From Stratiolaelaps scimitus (Eukaryota; Arthropoda; Arachnida; Mesostigmata; Laelapidae): a DNA stretch of 64,000 nucleotides. The stretch covers positions 62,001-126,000 of the forward strand of contig JABWDB010000011.1 in the NCBI GenBank assembly GCA_019614645.1, read 5' to 3'. The number at the start of each line of letters is the position of its first letter. The stretch's first letter is position 1. This document shows, in pieces, positions 45,088 to 56,259 of the stretch. Made by a program: the position numbers and the translations under genes. The notes below the pieces were generated by a model. It was not told where the DNA came from, did not search any database, and saw nothing but the letters and a program-made list of their open reading frames with translations.

Positions 45088-45834
45088 TCACAAGACGCAC
45101 AGCAGAAGTCCGACGAATATGGTGATGACGTCACAAAGCAGCAGAACGCACGCCGACTCCATGCTGCAGTACGCTGGGCAGGGCAGGCAACCGCTGCGGC
45201 CTGCGCCGGATGGCCGATGCGAACCTCTTCGGGCGGCAGCGGCCGACGTTCGGGCAGCGGAAACGACTACGCCGGCGGCGGTGGCGATTGTCGACGACGA
45301 CACTGGTGGCGCTGGACTGACGCTTTCGCTGTCGTTGTCGCGGCCGAGATTATGGCAGTGGTGACTGTGCAGGCTGTTGTGCCTATTGTACTCGTAGCTG
45401 CCGCTGTTGTTGTTGCTGTGGTGATTCAGGCTGTAGTTGTTGTGTGACTGATGATGGAGATGATGATGCTGCTGGTGCGGCTGCTGCTGGTGGTGGCAGC
45501 AACTACTGCTTCTGCTGCTGCTGCTGCTGCTGTTGTTGTCGTGGTTGTGGTGAAGGTCGTCGTGGCGATGGTGACGGAAGTCGCTGTGTTGATTGCGATC
45601 GTTGGGGTGGTGATCCGAAGTAACCGCTTCGGCAACCGGTCGCCGCTGACTTCGACTTCGGAACCACGCAGCGGCACAGCTGAGCAACGCGCAACCGCGG
45701 CGGCTCCACTCGAAGCCTCGCCGAAGCGTCAGTTTCGCGCCAGACGTCGACACTGCCCCGAGAAACAAATCGTCTTCCGTCTCCCGTTCTACACTGTTCT
45801 GTCCTAACGATCCTATCGCGCAGCGGTCCAGCAA
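45088..45834 (-). CDS. Candidate His/Asn/Ser-rich open frame through a CTG/CAG-rich stretch
   Basis: The 248-codon minus frame contains a His/Asn/Ser/Gln-rich middle (about residues 75-170) encoded by CAC/AAC/CAG repeats, then a Ser/Ala segment and a hydrophobic C-terminal end (LLLCDVITIFVGLLLCVL). Such His/Gln/Asn runs are common in arthropod regulatory proteins. A plus-strand frame (45451-45807) through the same repeats gives poly-Ala/poly-Val. The repeat itself may be the only reason for the open frames. Confidence 0.25.
   Translation of the reverse strand: MLDRCAIGSLGQNSVERETEDDLFLGAVSTSGAKLTLRRGFEWSRRGCALLSCAAAWFRSRSQRRPVAEAVTSDHHPNDRNQHSDFRHHRHDDLHHNHDNNSSSSSSRSSSCCHHQQQPHQQHHHLHHQSHNNYSLNHHSNNNSGSYEYNRHNSLHSHHCHNLGRDNDSESVSPAPPVSSSTIATAAGVVVSAARTSAAAARRGSHRPSGAGRSGCLPCPAYCSMESACVLLLCDVITIFVGLLLCVL
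45370..45560. repeat. CTG/TTG trinucleotide-rich region
   Basis: Imperfect CTG, GTG and TTG repeats, with a pure CTG run at about 45510-45530. Confidence 0.8.
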
Positions 45835-45839
45835 CGCGA

Positions 45840-46910
45840 TGGTTGCTAGCCGATTGGCGCCCCTCGCTTAAAGGGCGTCAAGCAGGGTACGCAGTCAGTC
45901 GCGTTGCTTGCTTGCTTGCATGTGCATTGATAGTTGGCAGGGGCTGCTGCGATACTAGTGTTACGACGCCTGTAGCTTGCTGTGTATGCGTCACCTAGGT
46001 AAGCGTGCACCAGGGGGTGGGTAGCCGGAGAGAGGTGGAAAACAGCAAGGGACTACGTCTAGCGGCAGGAGCTGATGCCTGGACGTTGATTATCCAGAGG
46101 CGCTTAGGTGGTCAGACACTGATTCCATCCGCGTCGCGCTGGGAACCGAGCTCTGGCACCGCACTAGCGTAGACTCGTCCTCGGTGCTCGAGTGTAGCAA
46201 CGATCCCCTATATATAATATGCGTCTAGCTTCCGCGTACGATTTTCTTTCCTACGTAATAATTAATAGCGTATTGGCGTTCATCAAAAAGCGGGCGTATT
46301 CCTCGAACGGTGCTTGCCGACCGCCACCGAGCCTGCGCTTTATGCGTCCTTCCCTCGACGAAACGTGATGAAAATGTCGACAAGGGGTGGCCGCCGATTC
46401 GGGGGACAAAGCTAAGGCCCGCTAATGCGCGCATTCATACAACAACCCCAGTGGGCAGCAAGTAAGATAAGAAGCTGGGATTCACAGACACCATTACCAC
46501 GCAGTGTTCGTCGCGGGCCACGAGAGAGGCGGTGGCGACTAACCAGTGAAGACCAGTACAGCAAGCATACAAAATCTATGTGTTCCACCTTGGTTTTCCC
46601 TCTCTCTCTCTCGCGCTACTCGAGTTCCTAGCTGTTCCTTGCGCGTGTTTTGTCCGCCTCTATCATCAATAGCCCGAGCGACGGCACAGACCAAATGGCT
46701 GTCGAAGCTGTCCACCGGTCGATGACTGATTTACTCCAGCGGAACACGGCGCCGGCCCACTGTTCACTGTAAACGCCCCGCCTCTGTTATTGGCCACGAC
46801 CAAGCCCTAGGCGACTGGCGCAGCTTGGAGAAGACTTGCCGACGTATGTCGACAAACGCCTGACGCGAGCTGGTGGTCGATCACACGACGAGACCAACCG
46901 TAGGCGCGTA
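45840..46910. other. GC-moderate spacer
   Basis: No supported gene. Short frames at 46225-46631 only. Confidence 0.4.
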
Positions 46911-46947
46911 ACGAGGGGCGGCTTGGGCCCGTCAGACGCCGGCACAT

Positions 46948-47196
46948 GTGGGCGCTATCAGCAGTTCTGCAGCACCTGACGTCGTCGCTGCCGCCGCCGA
47001 ATCGCAGGCTCGGGCGCGCTATTCATGCGCGTGTAATCTCTCTCGACTGGCTCTCGCAACGGCGTTCCGCGGTACTGGCTTATATTGTTATATCTACAAC
47101 CGAGGGGTCGACAACCAAAGTAAAGGACGAGCGCACGGGTACAAGTATTCCAAATCAAAGAAGCCACAGCAGGCAGTGCAGAAGCCGGAAACGTAA
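46948..47196 (+). CDS. Candidate open frame, about 82 codons, unknown
   Basis: The plus frame, open from 46912 to TAA at 47194-47196, has RNY/C-ending codons (AISSSAAPDVVAAAAESQAR, then a Lys-rich end). The codon at 46948 is GTG; a real ATG in another phase sits at 46946. It may be an exon. Minus frame 46958-47230 overlaps. Confidence 0.2.
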   Translation: MGAISSSAAPDVVAAAAESQARARYSCACNLSRLALATAFRGTGLYCYIYNRGVDNQSKGRAHGYKYSKSKKPQQAVQKPET

Positions 47197-47199
47197 TCG

Positions 47200-48350
47200 G
47201 GGTCGATTTCACCACTACTCCGTAGGACACGTCGCGTTCAGCGCGAAATGAAGCTGCAACTCACCACTATCAGGATAGACGGATAGAGCGAGAGAGAGAG
47301 AGAGAGTGACGCACAGACTGGGGAGACAGATGAGATGAGGTGGATCAAGTGTTTGTCCGGAGCTCACGCGAACGAGCAAAGGACGAGCACACAACTGGCT
47401 GACTAACGTGACCGGGTCCCCTCGTGACAGCGCTTCACTTGTTGGAGAGCCGCCGGCGAAGAGGGAAGGACGCGAGGGCCCTCGCCATCAGGAGAGGGTA
47501 TAGCTGAGATGGCTCCCGGGTAGGTGAACGTTGAGGCCCACACACTGCGGCCCCCCCGAACCGTTCCCGTGCCGGTGGAAACCACCCACACGCCCACAGA
47601 AAGCCGGCACCTCAAGGCCGCGCTGTGCGGCAGGAAGAAGGGACGATCGTATCGAGCCATCTTGACGAGAAGGCGGGCACTAGAACGAAAATATGACACG
47701 GACACCTTAATGGAAAGTTAGCCGTTTGCAATGCGGCTCCCCTTTACTGTACGGACGGGCTGGCGGTGTAAATGTGCGCGCGGGTGGGTATGTTTTTATC
47801 GAAAAACACATATGCAGGTGGGTGCCATACGTGTTGTAGAGTCCTGTGGAAAGTGGTTTTCTATCAAGGTGTGGAAGGGAGTAACTTAATGGGCGTTCGT
47901 AGATAGTCCGCCAGTTAAGCCATGACTTATGGATAACTGTTGCATGTACTTGTGACGTATACGTATTGAGTACCAGATGTTATCCGTACTCAAAACATGT
48001 ACTTACTCTCATATGCACTTATCACACATAATATTTTTTCGTTTACGGCTGGCCGCCAGGACACATCTCGGCACTTACCCGTATGGGATTACTGCGAGAA
48101 CTATTGGGAGGAAGAATCCTAACCTCCCTGAAGCCAGCCAAGGCAGCATTCGAGCCGTGATATCCGGTCTATTTATCCAAGCTATATCCCTAGATACGGA
48201 GTTACAGCCAATGCGGATTAGATCCCTGTCTGTTCTTAGGTCAGCTGGTCATAGTGTGAATTTACTTCTAGTATCAAAAAAGCATCACATCTAATTACCA
48301 CAGTAATAACACAAGCTGTATAAAGCTTTTCTGGACCGGCAGACCCTTCT
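47200..48350. other. Spacer with (GA)n run
   Basis: (GA)n at 47287-47306. Frames at 47403-47705 (minus) and 47977-48294 (plus) are not recognisable. Confidence 0.4.
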
Positions 48351-48354
48351 ACCG

Positions 48355-48605
48355 TTCCCTAGATGGTTGAGAGGTGAGCGTCTTGGAGTGCTAGACAGGA
48401 GGAAAATATGGTTCAGGATCAAATCCGGCCCGGCGCAGCAAATCTTTGGATTTCCTATCATCTTTCCTTGTGGATTTCTGCCAGATACGAGAGGTTTAAA
48501 AATTAGTAAAGGTGGACGCGATAAACCCTCGAAGTAATACCCGAAAGTGCTTCCGAGGCGTGTTAGATAGGGCAACAGCCGATAGTCGGCCCAAAAAAGA
48601 AAAGC
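48355..48605 (+). repeat. SINE family B, copy 5 (full-length, diverged)
   Basis: The tRNA-like head is visible (TAGATGGTTGAGAGGTGAGC at 48359-48378, box B AGGATCAAATCC at 48415-48426). The body follows (AATCTTTGGATTTC, GCCAGATACGAG, AGTAATACC, TGTTAGATAGGGCAACAGC) and ends in an A-rich tail. It is older than copies 2-4, and no clear target-site duplication remains. Confidence 0.7.
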
Positions 48606-48744
48606 ACTGTTCTACCCGGGCACTGTCGAGCCTGGAGGCGTGGTGCATTTGTGTATGCCTTGCAACCGGGGAATACCCGTAGATGCACGGGCTTGATCTC
48701 CACCTTTTCAATATTTACGAGGTCCGTCCTGTGAAGCAATGCCG

Positions 48745-48769
48745 GAAGCAGTTCCGTGGACGTTAAATG
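48745..48769 (+). repeat. Dispersed repeat F, copy 2
   Basis: Matches 36410-36434 at 24 of 25 bases, same orientation. Confidence 0.6.
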
Positions 48770-48789
48770 TTGGCCGATCGGAGTCAGAC

Positions 48790-50400
48790 CGGAAAATTTA
48801 TTGTTCTACCAGCACACTACAGTTACTGGGGTCACCAGGGTCAATCGCACGAGGCCAGCGGTCCTGTCCTCTTGGATGTATCTGAGATGCCCCACCCATT
48901 AGAGTCGTTCTCAGCAGTCCCCGCCCACACCAGCAGATGGTGGTGTGGACGGCGACTGCTCCCCCCTCCATGCGAGCCAACCATCAGCATCTCTGCCCTC
49001 TAAGTCTTCCCAAACACTTTTCACTCACACCGTTAGTACACTTGCTTAAAAAAACACTCAGCTCAAACATAGGGCTTCGTGCTGATAACGAAATGTTAGG
49101 TTAGGTTTAGTAAATCGCTGTATGAATTAACTTTTAACATCAGTTGAACGTTACATCCAACTACCAGCGAAAATCCATGCAAGGTCAGACTCAGTCACAT
49201 CAGGCCAGTAGCCCAGTTACATTGAGTGCCTCGAAGAGGCCCTCTGGGATGTTCTTCCCCACCAGGTCCAGCTCGCACTCAGCGGATGGTGCCTGCCCCC
49301 ATGTGACCTAGCCATACGCATCTATAGCCTACATGAGCTTGCAGTGACGCCTTCCATTCAACGATATGTTGTATGTAGTTATCACATATACTTACTATAA
49401 TATGTGGTCCTCGGTGTGTCACGTGTAGGAAGCACAGGTTATCAATCATATGAGCATTCACTGTGACTTCTCCTTTCCTGAGCTCCGGCAAAGTATCTCT
49501 GCTACTTATATTCTAGCCCCAGTTAGCTGCGTTTCCCTTAGAGCACGAACGGCGACGCATCGAAGGCACGAATCTGAATATGCATGTTCTGGTCTCATCA
49601 TCAATCTCAGTCTACACCGGCGCTGAGTACCTACGAGGAGCTACGGCCTACAAGAGCCAAATCTAGAGGTCGATTCAGGTGGGCTGCTCCGAATCGAGGA
49701 GGAACTTCGTCGTACAACTCCGCAACTGAAAGTTGAGGCCAGCATAGAGCAGGATCACTCTGTTGATCTCTGAAGCTTGGATGCTACTGGAAGTGTATCT
49801 CAGGATGTTACTGGAAGTGTACCCATCGTACAACGATTCTCTGTTTCCGCTTCCGAATCGACTAAAGTCCGTCTTCCGAGATCTTCTTCTGAATCTGTAA
49901 AAAGCTTCGTCTTATACGAGACAACTCCTTTGCTGATTCTCCCATGCTCGTTCACGCCGATCTCCTGGACTTCCGTAGTCACTGCTTGCCGCCACCCTCC
50001 TGAAAGACACTTTTCACTAAACCGTTCGAACACTCGCTCACAAAAAGGCACTTAGTTAGTTCACACACATACAGCGTCGTGCTGATAACGAAATGTTAAA
50101 TTTAGATCAGTTAGTCGTTGAGTGAATCTGCTCGTAGTATCAGCGGGACGTTACATCAGTGAAAACAAAAGGTGTACAGATAATGGGATTCCTGGACTAC
50201 ACATCGAAAGCACGAATCTGTGACCATGCATCATCTGGTACCACAACTAATCTCAGTCTGCCCCTCGGCCAAACTCGCGTCCAGTGTCTGCAACGGTTTG
50301 CCACCTCCAACTGCCACATCTGGAGGTCTCACAAAATTTCCTCAAGAGTTAGGGATATGATGGGTCTCTCCCGTGTCTAAGATAGATTCACCTTGCACCT
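48790..50400 (+). repeat. Tandemly duplicated, diverged retroelement-like segment
   Basis: Blocks recur in the same order about 0.65-1 kb apart. CTTTTCACT...CCGTT occurs at about 49017 and 50010; GTGCTGATAACGAAATGTTA at 49079 and 50081; GAACGTTACATC/GGACGTTACATC at about 49147 and 50147; CATCGAAGGCACGAATCTG/CATCGAAAGCACGAATCTG at about 49558 and 50202. The region leads directly into the reverse transcriptase relic at 50.5 kb, so it may be duplicated 5' sequence of that retroelement. Confidence 0.55.
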
Positions 50401-50499
50401 GTTCTGACCGGCGTGCCATCCGTGGTTCGACGGCACGACAGTGAATACATCCGGCTATTCTCTGAAACGATGCTCGGCTTGAGCTGGCTCAGGGAATTC

Positions 50500-51115
50500 T
50501 CGTACGATCTTGAGGCGTGAATATGAACATTCTTTCCCAGTCTTCGATGCAGAAATCCCTTTTCAGCACAAGAAATTTCAGTTCACAGCGAAGTTGAGAA
50601 GTCTGCGATATTCCGTTAATAAGCTGTACCGTTGGTACCTGAGAACTGGTTCCCGATCTAAATCGACTCGAGTACCTCAGTCTTCACAGCTGCCGTCACG
50701 ACCTATAGGCTGCTGGAGCAGCATTCTACCAAAAGCAGTTGCGGTAATGCGAGACAGTTGTGGAATTTCCTGAGTGGTGCGACATCTGGGCGGGCACGAC
50801 AAAAAAACTGCGCTCCCGGAGGCTTTTATCAACGAACCTGTGGAAGTTTCGGAACCGCAGGAGATTGCGAATGAACTAAACACCCACCTTGCGACGGTCG
50901 GTTCCAGAACACTGTCATCTCCTCAGATTGATAATGATATCTAGCAGGAACTGGAAGCCGTCTGGTTTCATCAGAGCCCTTCGTTTGCGTCCTCGCGGAC
51001 GAACGATTCTGAGATTCTAATGGCGTTAGAGTCTGCGCGAGCATACCGGGTCTCTGGGGCAGCTGGAGTTCCTAGCGGTCTGATTAAACGGAGTGCAGCG
51101 TTGCTCGTACTATCC
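50500..51115 (+). pseudogene. Non-LTR retrotransposon reverse transcriptase, N-terminal relic
   Basis: The plus strand carries broken frames typical of the region just before and at the start of a LINE reverse transcriptase. First comes a basic segment KLRSLRYSVNKLYRWYLRTG, then FINEPVEVSEPQEIANELNT followed by HLATVG. Next, with an in-frame TAG at 50942-50944, comes EILMALESARAYRVSGAAGV followed by PSGLIKRSA. The last resembles the conserved LINE motif of the form L...A.G.DGIP..LLK. The rest of the domain, including the catalytic YxDD, is missing. The clade cannot be set from this piece. Confidence 0.6.
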
Positions 51116-51119
51116 GAAG

Positions 51120-51928
51120 GTCAACCGAGTTTGTGATGCCATCTGCCTCTAAGGATTCTAGCCGGCATTCACTTATCGTCTGCGGGCTGCCTGGGACGCT
51201 CTTCGTCGAAAAATTTATGTAATTTCCTCAGTAAAATGAGTTTACAGGAGAGACAAAGAAGTCTTTTAATGCTCATCGCAAATATCTGCTTTTGTATAAT
51301 TTGCTGTTCAATATTTTCAGCGTGGGATTTTACAACCTACAATGTTAACCTACAATGATATGTCGTTATTTTCGCATAATTGTGCAACTGTATATATGTA
51401 TGACAAAGCTGCATATATTTCTCGCATGAAGTTAAAAAGGTATCACTGCACTAAATGTCCTTGTGTTCGGTGCATCCAGTAAATATTGTTGCTTATACTA
51501 CGAATTATTAGCTAGAGGAAAACCCCATCTTTGCCCGAACCACTAATTGTTTATGGCAAGTAATTTAAGCTATCCACTGGCCCTTCACTTCAATAAGCTT
51601 GACCAGCTGTCCGGGAAGTGTTTTGTCTACTATGTATAAGAACTGCTGTATCGTGTCTTAGTTCGAGCGGGAGATTTATCGAGAAGTTCTTCTAAAACGT
51701 TTGCAAGGGAATATAAATGTTTACAAGTTGGCCAAAATTAATTCAGGTGCCATTATTACCAAACGAACAATGAGGTTCGTTTCCGATGAAAGGCTTTTGT
51801 CACCACTGAGAGCACTAACGCAGTGCACGAATGTATAACCATGGTGCCAATATAGGTGTGCGTCGTCTTGCGCCAGTCCCAACACAGATTCGGGCCATAG
51901 CAGTAACTCATATCTCGCGACTCGATCG
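51120..51928. other. Spacer
   Basis: AT-rich, no supported gene. Confidence 0.45.
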
Positions 51929-51930
51929 AA

Positions 51931-52029
51931 AGGCAAAGGTAATGCTTTATTGGTTTATTGGAGGAAGTTCAGTTTTACAATGCTTAGTATGACAAAGTTC
52001 TCTTATATGTCACGACACGGGACTCGAAC
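51931..52029 (-). repeat. SINE family A, copy 6 (with box B)
   Basis: Orientation of copy 1: AGGCAAAGGTAATGCTTTAT, TTTATTGGAGGAAGTTCAG, TTTTACAATGCTTAG, then a small insertion, GTTCTCTTATATGTCACGAC and the box-B complement GGGACTCGAACC. The 5' part of the head is missing. Confidence 0.7.
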
Positions 52030-53405
52030 CATATACGCACTTCTTAGATACTTCCAGCCTCTCCAGTCTGACCCGGTTTCATGGTTTCATTTTCCTGAAA
52101 TGAAAATATACTGAGTGTACGTTTTGCGGGGCGCGTTCGACCCAAACGTGTCCAAAGCAGCCAGTAAATGGCGCGATCGCTTGACGTTTTGGACAACGGC
52201 GCAACCACTCTTCGTCTCGTCGTAGACGAGCAAGTTCGCCGCGAGATGGCGAACAAGAATAAAGACACGCGCTCCAAATGTTATTCTCTCTCGCGCTGCC
52301 TTGCACTTACACTAAACTGTAGCACCGTCTACCTCGTAGAAGATTGGGCTTAAGTTTAGTAAGGATAGCTGCCTGGTTATATTTTGCAGGCAGGGTCCAT
52401 GCGGTTGCATAACACCTAATCGTATCAGGTGGCGATTGTGGCTGTAAGCTTGCAAAAAGCAACAATATGCATGAGCAAACGTGCATAGGCTTAGTACCTA
52501 TTAACAGTTATGCCAAAGGACACTGGACAGAGCTCTACCTTGGAGTGGAGTACGATATCCCACTGGTCAGAAATAAAGAAAGTGCATTATGTTTTCTGCT
52601 TTGAGACAACACGGCGTTCTCCTTTGTAGGAACTGAAAGACCTGCCAAAGCCAATACCCATCCTAAAGAGGACATGAATACGTATGCGGTGCGGCTATCT
52701 CGTACAAGTTACGGATAGGGAGTGCAGTAACACCCACAGTGAACAAGCGAGGGGACTGTAAGCTGAAAACTGATAGTATATGCAATAGAACTCATTCAGC
52801 TCAGCATTTATTTTCATCCGTCTTTATTGTCACATTTACCTTATATTATGAACCGGCTCTACCATTGCAATAGTGCGATCAAACAATTCCAATGGGACCC
52901 TCCGTACAACAAGGCATGAATTAGCAATCTCGTCGACGAAACCAACTCGCCCTCTACGACGCATGCATCCTAACGGCACAAGTGAAAGCTTTGAACTTAG
53001 TGTTGTATGAGCCTAGCGCGCGGCCATAGTCCAACAAATTTACTTGGTACAGCAGATTACTTTACGACAAAGTATAATTAGTACCGGGACCGAGCGGCTG
53101 AAGTCACTTGACCTGTGTGGAAACGTACCTTACCACACATGAGTACATTGAGCCATTTCCAACGGCCACGGACTTATTTAACCTAAATAGGATTCGACCC
53201 TGGCCGGCTTGAACCCTTATAAATTCGTGGTCCTGTTGGCCTATTGCAGGAATCCCGTGCCTGTGTTTCATTTATAATTGTACCGTGTGATGAACAATGA
53301 AGTTTGTATATTTATCGTTGTTGTCGCGTTGCAATTTTCTCGTTAGCCCATCTCTATTAATGGCAACAATGTACAATAATATTGTTCTCTACCTTAATTA
53401 ACCAA
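52030..53405. other. Spacer, nothing supported
   Basis: Short overlapping frames at 52044-52353; nothing recognisable. Confidence 0.4.
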
Positions 53406-53408
53406 CAG

Positions 53409-53575
53409 CGCCTTTTTTTCGAGAGGAGGACATTCTCTTCAAACGCACAGACACCACCAGAGACATTCCAGTCTCTATAAAAGTGGGCCGATCCACTGCA
53501 CGATGACAGAACGCCTCTACCTGCTAAAACCAATCCTCTGCTGAGAGTCCATCTCTTCCCTAGAAAACCTCATTG
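53409..53575 (+). repeat. Repeat family E, copy 1
   Basis: Shares with 61.7 kb the ordered blocks TCTTCAAACGCAC, AAAGTGGGC.GATCC, AACGCCTCTACCTGCTAAA and GAGAGTCCATC.CTTCCCTAGA. About 165 bp, same orientation. Class unknown. Confidence 0.6.
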
Positions 53576-53579
53576 CTTT

Positions 53580-54635
53580 GATACTACTGTACTTCAACCT
53601 TTGCGTTGGAAACCTAGTGCGATTTTCCAGAGACTGCGTTTTTACTATAGTCTTGTATTTCCTAGTCAAGCCAGGAGGATTTATCATTAGTATCGTTCGA
53701 GCCATGAAAAACAAAAGAACGGTTTTATCTTCTTATTTTTCTGCCAAAGTCTGGTTCTTCCCAGACATGTAATTTTAGTTATACGTTAGGCATGTCCATA
53801 GAGTTTTTTTATGGAGGCGAGACCTTTCATACTGTTATATTATACACGAACGTGATTTTTCTCCGCTAAGTCCTTCTCAGCATGGTGTCTCTATTCGTCG
53901 ACGCAAGCCTGCATACGCCATATCATCAGCATCGCTAGAGTCGTTTTGTATGACACGTAGACTCCACGCGTTTTCTCGAGCAATTCAAGGCTACCAGCAG
54001 GAGCAGTAATAGTAATTAGCTTCTCTATCATTTGCTCAAACATATTCGCATTCTATATCACACATGCAAGTTGGAACAGTAGGGTGAAAACTTTTTTGTA
54101 TAGTCTGCAAAATGTTCACACTAGTTCGAAATCAATCACCATCCGTCCGGGAGTAGAAATGAGAACGCTTCTCCTCTGAGACACGAATACTTATAATCAG
54201 CTCACGCGTTTGTGCACGACTACAGGGAGTTAGCCTGCGAGGGGAGCCTCACATTAGCAACGGGCAAGCGTTTGAGTCCACGGAACGTTTTCTGCATTTA
54301 ACCCAATGCTAAGTGCAAATCAAGTTATACGAAATATCTCATTAACTGTCTCCTCAGCGGACGAAGTTGACATTGTTTGTGTCTGGAGTTCAAAACGAGC
54401 CTTATACAATAGATCATTTTTAATGCAGAACATTTCCCGACGTTTAGTTGAAGGGCATCTTACCAATAAAGGACAAGGCTTTTCATAGGCAGGCGCTCTC
54501 TTGCAACAGTGCTCACCCATGCCGGCCTTGTTCTGAACAGAGTTCTAAACCGTCCCAGCTGGTTAACAATTTCTCAAAATGTCACTCATCCAGTGTAGTC
54601 CAATGGGACATACAGGCAGTTAGTGAATAAGGGTG
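53580..54635. other. Spacer
   Basis: Short frames only (53578-53772 plus, 54306-54488 plus). No recognisable gene. Confidence 0.4.
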
Positions 54636-54639
54636 AAAA

Positions 54640-54835
54640 GGGGAACCCTTTAGTCCGCCCTGGACCCCACACTGCCAACCTCTTCGGAGGGGCCCACCAC
54701 AGGCTGGTCTGTGCCACCGGGGACAAGCGCGCAGGATCCTTTCTTCTACAGGATCATTCTCTCGCTGTGAGACAAAGGGGTAATGCTATCGCCTCCCTCG
54801 AGCCCATGACGGCATCGGTCTGATACCCCGTCCTA
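54640..54835 (+). repeat. Repeat family C, copy 2 (SINE-like body)
   Basis: GCCCTGGACCCCACACTGCC, AACCTCTTCGGAGGGGCCCA, CCACAGGCTGGTCTGTGCCA, CCGGGGACAAGCGCGCAGGA and so on to GCCCATGACGGCATCGGTCT. It matches copy 1 and copy 3 block by block. Confidence 0.65.
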
Positions 54836-55055
54836 AACTGCGGCAGTAATCATTGTATATATTAGAAGACACAATAAATACCCAGTACGAATTATCTTGA
54901 CTAAAATGTTGTTCACATCTAATTTTCAGGCGGACTGATGGCATATTGCAAATAAGCTAGCATGACAACTCTAAACATTATTACTAATTGTAAATACTGC
55001 AATTAATATAATAATTGTGTGTGTTAGTAGTGTAATATATATACATATATATATA

Positions 55056-56250
55056 TTAGGTTGGCCCAAATATAATGAGACTTATATCGTCTTGAGCCGA
55101 ATTCTCATTATCACACGATTTGAATTCAAATGTGGAGCTTAGTGAGACACAACAATGAGCAAGCGGGCGGCGCGAAAGCCACTGGCATTCGGCTTTCGTT
55201 GGGCGTTCGAAATGGCAGCCGCCGGAGCAGGTCCCTCAGACTTGCATTTTCACAAGAAAAATGTCAGGTTTATGTTTCAAAAGAAGAAATGTCTAGCTGA
55301 AATCTATCGAAGGTTGGTTAGCGTGCACGGTCATAACGCCCTGAAACGATGACAGGTGTGGCATTGGTGTGCGCGGTTTAGGTAAGGCACCTGGAATATT
55401 AATAAACATCGAGGGCGGCCACCCGTTCCCGAATCTCAATTCGACGAACGGATCGAGATAATGGAAACAAACTAGAGCGTGATCATTGACGACTTCGTCG
55501 GCTAAAATCGGCGTGCCTCGTGAAACATGTCATCGAATTATTAAAAATATAATATTACACAACTCGCGTGAATAAAAAGAGAAGAATTAAAAATAATCTG
55601 AGGATGCAGAAAAATGGGTCCCTCATGAACTCGGTCCTCGCCAACTGAAAATGCGTGAGGAGTGTTCGCGAGACAATTTGAAGATATATAGACAGCAAAA
55701 GAGTCGTTTAGAGCTTACCGTTGCAGTGGACGAGACATGTGTCAGCCTGTATCGGAGACCGGAAAAAGATCAAGTGAAACAGTGGCTACGATCAGGTGAA
55801 CAGGCAATAGCGGTAGTAGTACCAAATAGATTCGAGCCTAAAGAAATGGTAGCACCTGACATGGATTTCAACGGAATTTGCTACTACGAGATTTTGGCCC
55901 CAAAAGAAAAAATGGACTCGGCTCGTTATCTCGAGTTCTTTAAGGGACTCATGAATAATTGGCATGGCGATAGGAAGCATCGATTAAAGAGGGCTATAGG
56001 TGGCAAAAGGTATGCAAACATGGATTTACTTCGAGAGGCCTTAAATAACGAAGTTATAGATGGTGATAAAAATGGTGCATACCTAGCCGTTGGAAGGCTA
56101 CCAGAACTCTGGGACCAGTGTATATTTAAAAAAGAGGTGCATACCTCTAGCTCATACAAAAAAAATCTTTGTTTTAGCTGACTTAGTTCAGCCGATATTA
56201 AAATTTATATATGTTTATTATATGTGTCTCATTGTGTTGGGTCAACCTAT
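55056..56250 (+). mobile_element. Mariner-like DNA transposon, internally deleted
   Basis: Terminal inverted repeats begin TTAGGTTGGCCCAA...AATGAGAC on the left and, read from the right end, TAGGTTGACCCAA...AATGAGAC. They match over about 25 bp with one indel. The flanking dinucleotide TA is present on both sides (55054-55055 and 56251-56252), as expected for a TA target duplication. The left flank is itself TA-rich. Total length 1.2 kb. The transposase on the plus strand is broken (see the pseudogene). Confidence 0.85.
55155..56181 (+). pseudogene. Mariner transposase pseudogene lacking two catalytic Asp residues
   Basis: The N-terminal part reads from the ATG at 55155 to an early TGA (KKKCLAEIYRRLVSVHG, typical of the mariner DNA-binding region). 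After several stops the frame resumes at 55651 for 176 codons: WVPHELGPRQLKMREECSRD, then AVDETCVSLYRRPEKDQVKQ with the first catalytic Asp in VDET, then YYEILAPKEKMDSARYLEFF. It then jumps to a C-terminal end GGKRYANMDLLREALNNEVI and GRLPELWDQCI. The block expected in between, with the second Asp (DNARPH type) and the third Asp (YSPDL.PSD type), is absent. An internal deletion near 55970-55995 is the simplest explanation. The copy cannot encode an active enzyme. Confidence 0.85.
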
Positions 56251-56259
56251 TAGTCTTTT

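Noticed and set aside
49094..49109. TTAGGTTAGGTTTAG resembling the arthropod telomere repeat
   Set aside because: Only about two and a half units in ordinary surrounding sequence; too short to be a telomere or interstitial telomere block.
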